From: Clostridium ganghwense
GTDB lineage: Bacteria; Bacillota; Clostridia; Clostridiales; Clostridiaceae
Assembly: GCF_026735165.1 (NCBI RefSeq)
Contig: NZ_JAPQES010000005.1
Span: 174,829 to 238,828 of the forward strand
Length of the DNA stretch: 64,000 nt
Direction: 5' to 3'
Below, piece after piece: positions 1 to 5,757 of this stretch. Positions within the stretch are counted from its first letter, which is position 1; each line of letters begins with the position of its first letter. The notes beneath the pieces are model-generated. The model ran no database searches. It saw only the letters and a list, made by a program, of their open reading frames with translations, and was not told the origin of the DNA. Both the position numbers and the translations under genes were made by a program.

Positions 1-226
1 CCAAAATAATTTCATCAATCTCATATTTTTCATACTTTCTGCAGACTGTATTTAATAGTTCAAAAATATCAAATTTTGTAAATAATATAAAAGTAATAAA
101 AGCACCTATAGCAACTATAATACTTTCTTTACTTAGTTTATCATTTATCATTCTTTTGATAACTTTTATACCACTTCTTAGTGTAACTAAATATCCTCCT
201 CTTAAAACTTTTTTCACATACACCAT
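1..226 (-). CDS. Unrecognised membrane protein, cut by left edge
   Basis: An open frame runs from an ATG at 226 off the left edge with no stop. The visible ~75 residues begin with a basic segment and hold one hydrophobic stretch (around IIVAIGAFITFILF), so a membrane protein is likely. I do not recognise the family. The start is odd: this ATG has no good ribosome-binding site, while an ATG at 264 in another frame has a strong GGAGGGG site but closes after 16 codons (TGA at 216-218). Either the gene starts at 226 behind a short upstream ORF, or a frameshift separates the proper start from the body. Confidence 0.45.
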   Translation of the reverse strand, partial: MVYVKKVLRGGYLVTLRSGIKVIKRMINDKLSKESIIVAIGAFITFILFTKFDIFELLNTVCRKYEKYEIDEIIL

Positions 227-364
227 ACATAAACGTCTCTATTATTTAAATAATCAATGTTCATATTTAACCCCTCCTCTATACTATAACTTTGCTTTTA
301 TTAATTTATCCTTGTACAAAATACTATTACTCAATACATGAAATTATTCTATTATAAATACAAT

Positions 365-398
365 AAAAATCCGTACCTTTAAAAAGATACGGATTTTT
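365..398 (-). terminator. Terminator after the AGCS symporter
   Basis: An 11-bp inverted repeat (AAAAATCCGTA / TACGGATTTTT) lies 15 bp past the stop of the symporter gene. It is followed by a T-rich tail on the minus strand, and its A/T-flanked symmetry may let it work on both strands. Confidence 0.85.
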
Positions 399-412
399 GT
401 TACATTTATAAT

Positions 413-1804
413 TTAGTTATTTAAATCTACTTTCATATTTACCTGCATATTTTTTTTATCTTCTAATTGTTTAAAATAAGCTTTTGTTTCTGCAACTACC
501 ACACCACTTAATCCAATTAGTCCTATTAAGTTTGGTATTGCCATTAAACCATTTACTATATCAGCTATTACCCATATTAAATCAAGCTTTAAGAATGATC
601 CTGATGCAACCAATACTATATAAATAACCTTATAAGGTTTTATTCCTTTAACTCCAAATAAATATTCTGTACATCTTTCTCCATAATAATTCCATCCAAG
701 TATAGTTGTAAATGCAAAAAATATAAGTCCTATTGTAACAATCGTCTGACCTACCATCGGAATTGATAATCCAGATTTAAAAGCCGTACTTGTCATAACT
801 GCACCTTCAAGATCTGATTGCCAAACACCTGTTAATATCAACACAAGCCCTGTCATAGTACAAACTATAATAGTATCAAAGAAAGTACCTGTCATTGATA
901 TAAGTCCTTGTCTAACACATGACTTTGTCTTAGCAGCCGCTGCTGCAATTGGTGCACTACCAAGTCCTGATTCATTTGAGAAAACTCCTCTAGCTACACC
1001 ACTTCTAACAGCCATCATAACTGTAGCTCCCAAAAATCCACCACCTGCTGCTGTAGGAGTAAATGCACTTTTAATTACTAAAGAAATAGTTTGTGGAATT
1101 AAACTAGCGTTTGCTGCCAAAATTATAATTGAACCAGCTATATAAAATACTGCCATAAACGGCACTGTACGTTCTGCAACTCCTGCTATACTTTTAATAC
1201 CTCCAACAGTTACAAGTGTTACTAATAGTGTAAGTATTATTGCTGTAGCTACTATTGGCATATTAAAAGAATCTTTAGCTACATCTTTTATTGCATTTAC
1301 CTGTGCAAATGTACCAATACCAAAGAAAGCAACCCCTATACCAAATACAGCAAACATTTTTGCTAATACTTTATTTCCAAGACCTTTTTCTATATAGTAC
1401 ATAGGTCCTCCAGACATTTGTCCATTTTCATCAACAGTTCTATACTTTACTGCAAGTACTCCTTCGGCGTATTTAGTAGCCATTCCAAAAAATGCTGCTA
1501 TCCACATCCAAAATAATGCACCAGGTCCACCGGCTTTTATTGCCGTAGCTACACCTACTATATTACCTGTACCAATTGTTGCAGATAATGCTGTGCAAAG
1601 TGCAGCAAAACTAGATACATCACCTTCACCTTGTGAATCCTTATCTTTTGCAAATAAATATTTTAAAGCTAAGGGTAGTTTTAAAATTTGTAGTAGTCCA
1701 AGTCGTATTGTTAAATAAATACCTGTTCCTACTAATAAAATGAGTAGTGGTGGTCCCCAAACCACCTGATCGATTTTGTTAAAAATTTCTAATACGTTTG
1801 ACAT
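413..1804 (-). CDS. Alanine/glycine:cation symporter (AGCS family)
   Basis: A 463-residue polytopic membrane protein of the alanine or glycine:cation symporter family (AlsT/GlyP/DagA-like), which imports small neutral amino acids with Na+ or H+. Visible are about ten hydrophobic segments, the family signature around GTGNIVGVATAI (residues ~77-88), and the conserved SGGPMYYIEKGLG and GVFSNESGLGSAPIAA loops. Length is normal for the family. The ATG has an AAGGAGGATGACAAC leader. The gene is monocistronic, with a terminator behind it and a tandem glycine riboswitch ahead of it. That argues that glycine is the regulating and probably the transported amino acid. The riboswitch link is seen in the sequence; the substrate preference is inferred. 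Confidence 0.93.
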   Translation of the reverse strand: MSNVLEIFNKIDQVVWGPPLLILLVGTGIYLTIRLGLLQILKLPLALKYLFAKDKDSQGEGDVSSFAALCTALSATIGTGNIVGVATAIKAGGPGALFWMWIAAFFGMATKYAEGVLAVKYRTVDENGQMSGGPMYYIEKGLGNKVLAKMFAVFGIGVAFFGIGTFAQVNAIKDVAKDSFNMPIVATAIILTLLVTLVTVGGIKSIAGVAERTVPFMAVFYIAGSIIILAANASLIPQTISLVIKSAFTPTAAGGGFLGATVMMAVRSGVARGVFSNESGLGSAPIAAAAAKTKSCVRQGLISMTGTFFDTIIVCTMTGLVLILTGVWQSDLEGAVMTSTAFKSGLSIPMVGQTIVTIGLIFFAFTTILGWNYYGERCTEYLFGVKGIKPYKVIYIVLVASGSFLKLDLIWVIADIVNGLMAIPNLIGLIGLSGVVVAETKAYFKQLEDKKNMQVNMKVDLNN

Positions 1805-1811
1805 GTTGTCA

Positions 1812-1844
1812 TCCTCCTTATGATATGAATTAATTGCGGAGGAG
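1812..1844 (-). promoter_or_regulatory. Anti-Shine-Dalgarno/SD pair of the glycine riboswitch
   Basis: Between the second aptamer and the start codon, TCCTCC (1838-1843) is perfectly complementary to the GGAGGA ribosome-binding site (1812-1817) of the symporter. I saw no U-tract terminator here, so the likely output of the riboswitch is control of translation initiation. Confidence 0.6.
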
Positions 1845-1867
1845 AATACGAATTATTATGAAATAAT

Positions 1868-2062
1868 CCTATCCTCTGTCCTTTTACCTGAGAGTTTCAA
1901 TAGCATATTATTTGCTATCTTTCTCCTTCGGTGTCCAAAATAAATTGGCTCTCTCCAGAGGCTCGTCCAGTAACAGTCCTTGCCTAAATCATTAGGCACC
2001 TGAAAGATTGACTTCTTCGGTGGATGTATAAAACATCTCTCTCCTACTACCTTCATCCGAAC
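1868..2062 (-). promoter_or_regulatory. Tandem glycine riboswitch
   Basis: The leader contains two successive glycine aptamers in the usual tandem arrangement. The first copy shows the GGAGAGA core, CACCGAAGAAG and CTTTCAGGTGCC, followed by GGACTGTTACTGGACGAG. The second copy shows CTGGAGAGA, CACCGAAGGAG, AACTCTCAGGTAAAAGGACAGAG. Order and spacing match the known glycine (gcvT-type) riboswitch. Here it precedes a symporter rather than the glycine cleavage operon, which is a known alternative context. A spurious 92-codon ORF covers the same bases. Confidence 0.95.
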
Positions 2063-2093
2063 ACTTCTTAAGTTTTTATTATTTTTGTTTACT

Positions 2094-2122
2094 ATTATAA
2101 TAAACTTTGTATAAAAATACAA
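2094..2122 (-). promoter_or_regulatory. Promoter for the glycine riboswitch-symporter transcript
   Basis: TTGTAT and a perfect TATAAT are separated by 17 bp on the minus strand, about 30 bp before the first aptamer. This is a good sigma-A type promoter. Confidence 0.65.
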
Positions 2123-2245
2123 GTTCTTTCTCAAAAAATATACAAATTATTTTAATAGATACTGTAATATAGATATCTAAAACATTCATTATATCGTTAA
2201 TCTAATTGTATATTAAAATATTTTACTCCATGCAAAACTTAATAT

Positions 2246-2276
2246 AAAAAATAGAAGCTTTAGCTTCCTATTTTTT
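2246..2276 (-). terminator. Terminator after folT
   Basis: AAAAAATAG-GAAGC pairs with GCTTC-TATTTTTT around a four-base loop. The hairpin is A-flanked and T-flanked, so it is probably usable on both strands, and lies 17 bp after the folT stop. Confidence 0.85.
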
Positions 2277-2292
2277 ATAAGTTCTAGTAAAA

Positions 2293-2805
2293 TTATAGTT
2301 TATATAATTTAGGAATGAATTCTAATTTATTAACAGTTCTCCATAGAGTGTAAATTAGAATTGTTTGTATTGGAAACATTATAGCTGATTTTATCAATCT
2401 TGGTGCAAGCAAAATTTGAGCTGCCTTACCAGTTATAATAGTTAGCCAATAGGTATTCATTATTAAGTCTACAAAAACTATTATCAAACCAACCGCCATT
2501 GCAGTTCTAACTACAGACATTGAATTTTTCCAAAGCAAAGCTCCATAAATTAGGCCACTTACAAAAGCACTTAGCGTAAATCCTGGAAAATACGCTCCTT
2601 TTGGAAATATAATTATTCCAAGGATATCTGCTATTGCTGCTATCATGCCTGCAAAAATTGGTCCAAACATTATTCCTGCTGCTGCAATAGGTAAAAATCC
2701 AAAACCTATTCTTACAATTAAAGTTTGTATAGAGAGAAATCTAGTTAAAATTACTTCCAAAGCTATAAGTAACCCCATATACACTATTTTATTAACCTTA
2801 TTCAA
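2293..2805 (-). CDS. folT: Folate ECF transporter S component FolT
   Basis: About 170 residues with five to six membrane segments, resembling FolT, the substrate-binding S subunit that works with the shared ECF A/A'/T module (not in this window) to import folate. Supporting motifs are MGLLIALEVILTRFLSI, the GFLPIAAAGIMFGP segment, and PKGAYFPGFTLSAF typical of this S-component group. I chose the TTG at 2805 because it follows AAAGGAGGG by five bases; the in-frame ATG at 2841 lies in the leader and has no such site. The upstream THF riboswitch supports folate as substrate. It is a single-gene transcription unit. Confidence 0.88.
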   Translation of the reverse strand: MNKVNKIVYMGLLIALEVILTRFLSIQTLIVRIGFGFLPIAAAGIMFGPIFAGMIAAIADILGIIIFPKGAYFPGFTLSAFVSGLIYGALLWKNSMSVVRTAMAVGLIIVFVDLIMNTYWLTIITGKAAQILLAPRLIKSAIMFPIQTILIYTLWRTVNKLEFIPKLYKL

Positions 2806-2867
2806 TAATTCTCCCTCCTTTCTTAACTTGCAATACGCCAAAAAGAGGGTAATACATTTATACCTTT

Positions 2868-2973
2868 ATGGCAGCGGAATGCGGTATATGTATCGCAAAT
2901 GAATGTTCATTTTTCGTCTAATAGACAACTTCCCGTTCTACTAGCACTTAACGCACAAATGCCTACTCTGCCT
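2868..2973 (-). promoter_or_regulatory. Tetrahydrofolate (THF) riboswitch
   Basis: The minus-strand leader has the THF riboswitch consensus in order: GGCAGAGTAGGC at the 5' side of P1, the conserved GCGTTAAGTG, a central hairpin ending in TTGTC...GACGA, and at the 3' end ACCGCATTCCGCTGCC, which closes P1 with the first segment. Between the aptamer and the TTG start, CCCTCTTT (2842-2849) can pair with the AAAGGAGGG ribosome-binding site, so translational control is likely. That output mechanism is inferred. Confidence 0.9.
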
Positions 2974-3000
2974 TTAATTGCAAAATTTATTTTGATTTAT

Positions 3001-3029
3001 ATTTTACTTGATAATTTTATTTATTACAA
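3001..3029 (-). promoter_or_regulatory. Possible promoter of the THF riboswitch-folT unit
   Basis: TTGTAA and TAAAAT are separated by 17 bp about 30 bp before the aptamer. The match is moderate, in a very AT-rich background. Confidence 0.4.
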
Positions 3030-3099
3030 GTAATTATTTTACTATTCCATATTATATTTCTTACTTTTTTCTCTTAGTAGGTGTAAAAATCTCTTGTGG

Positions 3100-3387
3100 C
3101 TATATAAATCTTTTTCTACCTACATACGTGATAATCATCAATAAAGCAATTGCTATAGTCAATATAGTATTATATTTGGCATATACTCCCCAAAAACTTA
3201 AACAAGCAAAAAATAATATTGCAATTCCCATTAAAATAGTGGTTATCTTCTCCCATTGTATTAAACCTTTGATATTCCTCACTTTTATAGATGCATATTT
3301 TTTCTTTGTAAACTTCTCCATATTTAAAGCTAAAATAATTTCAACAATACCTAGTACTATTAGTAAAATCTTAAATGCTGTACTCAT
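3100..3387 (-). CDS. Small membrane protein, DUF3784-like
   Basis: A protein of about 95 residues with an N-terminal membrane segment (ILLIVLGIVEIILAL), a basic loop (KFTKKKYASIKVRNIKGL), then two more hydrophobic segments and a basic C-terminus. The three-helix arrangement resembles small DUF3784-type membrane proteins, but the family call is tentative. The ATG at 3387 follows GGGGGAGATAAAGGA and is preferred over the ATGs at 3411 and 3408, which lie before that site. Function is unknown. It ends a short run with the DUF1653 gene upstream. Confidence 0.6.
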   Translation of the reverse strand: MSTAFKILLIVLGIVEIILALNMEKFTKKKYASIKVRNIKGLIQWEKITTILMGIAILFFACLSFWGVYAKYNTILTIAIALLMIITYVGRKRFI

Positions 3388-3434
3388 TCCTTTATCTCCC
3401 CCTACCATCAAAACACAATATTTTTATTTAAAAT

Positions 3435-3659
3435 TTAATCACTAATTTCCTCAAACCTGTTAACTAATTTACCGTTTACTTCTTTTTTACCTAAGAACAT
3501 ACTTAAAGGTCTTACCCATATGCCCCTTTCACCATATAAAGCCTTATATACAACCATTTTCTCAAGGGTTTCAGAATGTTTTGCTACATGTAACACTAAA
3601 TACTCTTTTCCTTTAAAATGCTTATATTTTTTTCCTAACTTAATTTGTCTTTCAATCAT
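3435..3659 (-). CDS. DUF1653 family protein
   Basis: A 74-residue protein with the DUF1653 pattern: an N-terminal YKHFKGKEYLVLHVAKHSE strand pair, an EKMVVYKALYGERGIWVRP core and PLSMFLGKKEV. The function of the family is not established. The start at 3659 follows GGGAGGGATATTAAA. The longer frame reaching 3746 would run through the terminator hairpin of the upstream gene, so I reject that start. Confidence 0.8.
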   Translation of the reverse strand: MIERQIKLGKKYKHFKGKEYLVLHVAKHSETLEKMVVYKALYGERGIWVRPLSMFLGKKEVNGKLVNRFEEISD

Positions 3660-3725
3660 TTTAATATCCCTCCCAAAATATTGTTTAAGTTTATTGTAAT
3701 CATATCTAATACCTAATATATAAAT

Positions 3726-3758
3726 ATACCTACTACTATTTTTCATAGTAATAGGTAT
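3726..3758 (-). terminator. Terminator after the receiver-MpsC-like gene
   Basis: A 13-bp stem (ATACCTATTACTA / TAGTAGTAGGTAT, one G-U) with a 7-base loop, 26 bp past the stop of the response regulator. The following tract is AT-rich but has few T residues, so termination may be partial. Confidence 0.6.
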
Positions 3759-3783
3759 CTATTATCTAAAATTCTAAATCTAG

Positions 3784-4590
3784 TTATAAATAATTTAATT
3801 TAAATGTTTCATCAAATTTAATTTCAAAAACAATTTGTTCCATGTTTTCTAATACATTTATATTAATCTTACTAATTATAATTTCTGTTTTTATGATTGC
3901 TTTAACTAGATTTACCAATTGATTATGTATCTGTTTATAAAATAATTTTCTATAATATTCAACTAGTATTAAATTATTTTTGTCATCAAGTAAAACTTTT
4001 TCCATAGGAGTCAATACATCATATATCCTAACTTCAATTACACTTCCACCACAAAACACCTGAACATCTCTTGGACCTTTTCCTGTTGACTGTTTTATAA
4101 AAGAAGGCACTTTTACTTTTATTTCATCTTCAATTTTTTTCTTTTCTTCTTTACTTAGTTTTAAAATTTCATATAATTTATTCTTATCTTTTTTTCGCTT
4201 AATTACTTTAAAGAGAACATTTTGTAAAGATTCTAACATTTCTTCTTGTTCTATGGGTTTTAATACATACTTGTCAATACCTATATCTACACTTTTTAAA
4301 ATATAATCCATATCTTCAACTTCGGTATTTATGATAATACCACATTCTTGATCAAAATCTCTTATCTTTTTTATCATACCAATTCCGTCTAAAATAGGCA
4401 TTCTTAAATCAGTTATAACAATATCAGGTCTGTATTTTCTAAACAATTCAAAACCTTCTTGTCCATCTTTTGCTATAAATAACTTTCCAACCACTTTTTT
4501 TAATATCTTTTTAGTAACAATTCTCGTTATTTCTTCATCTTCAACATACAGTACCTTAATATTATTTATTATTCGTCCAACGTTCTCCAT
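3784..4590 (-). CDS. Response regulator: receiver domain fused to MpsC-like (DUF2294) domain
   Basis: A 268-residue protein. Residues ~10-130 form a CheY-type receiver: acidic pair ED at 17-18, phosphoacceptor Asp61 in VITDLRMP, and the Lys-Pro pair of VLKPIE. Residues ~145-265 match the DUF2294/MpsC-like family (FIKQSTGKGPRDV, VIEVRIYDVLTPMEKVLL, then a long helix and a terminal strand). There is no DNA-binding domain, so output is probably by protein interaction. MpsC is known as a part of a staphylococcal inorganic carbon uptake system; what the domain does on a receiver is unknown to me. It is last in a block of signalling genes, all on the same strand. The start has a GAGGTG ribosome-binding site. 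Confidence 0.85.
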   Translation of the reverse strand: MENVGRIINNIKVLYVEDEEITRIVTKKILKKVVGKLFIAKDGQEGFELFRKYRPDIVITDLRMPILDGIGMIKKIRDFDQECGIIINTEVEDMDYILKSVDIGIDKYVLKPIEQEEMLESLQNVLFKVIKRKKDKNKLYEILKLSKEEKKKIEDEIKVKVPSFIKQSTGKGPRDVQVFCGGSVIEVRIYDVLTPMEKVLLDDKNNLILVEYYRKLFYKQIHNQLVNLVKAIIKTEIIISKININVLENMEQIVFEIKFDETFKLNYL

Positions 4591-4743
4591 ATTTTAGTAA
4601 ACACCTCATTAAATATATTGTAAAAGATACTATAAAATTCACTTAATTTTTTATTTTTTTGATGAATTGTTGTATTATAATATAACAATTCCAAGTTAAT
4701 TTTATCAGATTTAAGTATAATATTCAAATATTATGTAATTAAT

Positions 4744-4777
4744 AAAAGCATACAATGCTTTTTCATCATATGCTTTT
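4744..4777 (-). terminator. Terminator after the HD-GYP gene
   Basis: AAAAGCATA and TATGCTTTT form a 9-bp stem with an extended AT-rich internal part. On the minus strand it is followed by a short T tract (CTTTTATTAATT). It lies about 70 bp past the HD-GYP stop and separates it from the response regulator gene. Confidence 0.65.
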
Positions 4778-4844
4778 CATTAACACCACTTATATTCTTT
4801 TTTAAATTTATAATTTAAAAGTATTCTTATAGGCATAAGTATTA

Positions 4845-5408
4845 TTATAAATCCTTATCCATAATTTTCATAAACACATGGAATATATAGGGATCATATG
4901 TATCTCTTTCATTCTCTATAATTTCCAGAGCTTTCTCTTTTGTATAAGCTTTTCTATAACATCTATTTGATATTAAAGCATCATAAACATCTACAATATG
5001 GATAATGCGAGATGTTATTGGAATTTTATTTCCAACTACTCCATAGTATCCACTACCATCGAAATTTTCATGATGAAATTTCACAATATTGCAAAAATCA
5101 TTTGAGAATTTATATTTTGTTAATATATTAGAACCATATTTTGCATGATTTTTGACTAGTTCATATTCTTGCTGTGTTAATCTCCCTTTTTTATTAAGTA
5201 CATGTTGGGGTATTTTACATTTTCCAATATCATGGTTTAATGCTGCTAAAACCAAATAATTAATTTGCTTGGAAGTATAATTCATCTGCTGTGCAAGCTG
5301 TTTTGCGTAAATTGCCACTCTTTTACTATGTAAAACTGTTTCTAAATTTAGACTTTCATTTTTTATAACTTTAAAATCATTCTTCAATGAAAATCTTAAT
5401 TCACTCAT
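4845..5408 (-). CDS. HD-GYP domain protein (probable c-di-GMP phosphodiesterase)
   Basis: A compact 187-residue protein that is almost entirely an HD-GYP domain. The HD pair sits in NHDIGKCKIP, and the second half carries HHENFDGSGYYG, the HHE..DGxGY element that names the family (here GYY rather than GYP). Further conserved pieces are ITSRIIHIVDVYDALIS and the RCYRKAYTKEKAL segment. Enzymes of this family hydrolyse cyclic di-GMP to pGpG or GMP. No sensor or receiver domain is attached, so control probably comes from expression. The gene is preceded by a tandem structured RNA and terminator, described separately. The ATG follows AGAAGGTG. Confidence 0.9.
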   Translation of the reverse strand: MSELRFSLKNDFKVIKNESLNLETVLHSKRVAIYAKQLAQQMNYTSKQINYLVLAALNHDIGKCKIPQHVLNKKGRLTQQEYELVKNHAKYGSNILTKYKFSNDFCNIVKFHHENFDGSGYYGVVGNKIPITSRIIHIVDVYDALISNRCYRKAYTKEKALEIIENERDTYDPYIFHVFMKIMDKDL

Positions 5409-5449
5409 CTATTTAAACACCTTCTTTCTTTGTAAATATATAGCTAAAC

Positions 5450-5522
5450 AAAAAAGCCAACATAATCAATTTAACTGCTCATTTATCATAATAAAGCAAT
5501 TAAAAACTAATTATGCTGGCTT
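5450..5522 (-). terminator. Conditional terminator in the HD-GYP leader
   Basis: On the minus strand AAGCCAGCATAAT pairs with ATTATGTTGGCTT (13 bp with one G-U) around a loop that folds into a second hairpin (AATTGCT / AGCAGTT), and is followed by TTTTTT. The 5' arm includes the CCAGCAT that closes the second copy of the tandem RNA element, so the two folds exclude each other. It sits ~40 bp before the HD-GYP start. Confidence 0.8.
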
Positions 5523-5572
5523 ACATCTAGCAGAATAGGCTTCTATTCTCTATCCATCGTACCAGTACATTA
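5511..5572 (-). promoter_or_regulatory. Tandem structured RNA element, copy 2 (terminator-proximal)
   Basis: A 62-nt element similar to the one exactly 100 nt upstream. Fixed blocks in both copies are TAATGTA, ATAGAGAATA, GCTA and GTA. It folds as an outer helix (ATG..CTGG with CCAGCAT), an internal loop, and a hairpin AGAATAG-AAGC-CTATTCT extended by TAG/CTA. The outer helix 3' strand is also the 5' arm of the terminator. I do not recognise the class. Confidence 0.7.
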
Positions 5573-5610
5573 TTTACTTTTTATACATTATAATTTAACA
5601 TTGAATCTTT

Positions 5611-5672
5611 TCATATTGATATACCTTTAGCAAAATAAATACTTATTCTCTATTGATTTTATCAATACATTA
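5611..5672 (-). promoter_or_regulatory. Tandem structured RNA element, copy 1
   Basis: The first copy of the element. Its outer helix is ATG..TTGA with TCAATAT. Compared with copy 2, two pairs change on both sides (C-G to T-A and G-C to A-T), while the core ATAGAGAATA is unchanged. The apical hairpin AGAATAAG / TTTATTTT also keeps pairing despite base changes. This pattern points to a selected RNA fold rather than a chance repeat. Confidence 0.7.
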
Positions 5673-5757
5673 AAACGATAATTTTAAACTCAAACCAAAT
5701 CAATTTTACACTATAATGTTAATTAGTTCAATTTTTACTTACCATTATATTTTGCTA

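Noticed and set aside
1856-2134. A 92-codon frame on the minus strand
   Set aside because: It lies over the tandem glycine riboswitch, and its coding is a by-product of the aptamer sequence.
3008-3445. A 145-codon plus-strand frame
   Set aside because: It is a shadow of the small membrane protein on the minus strand, with no ribosome-binding site.
4591-5757. c-di-GMP-I or c-di-GMP-II riboswitch before the HD-GYP or response regulator genes
   Set aside because: The conserved GCAAAGCC and related cores are absent; the tandem element there is a different, unrecognised fold.
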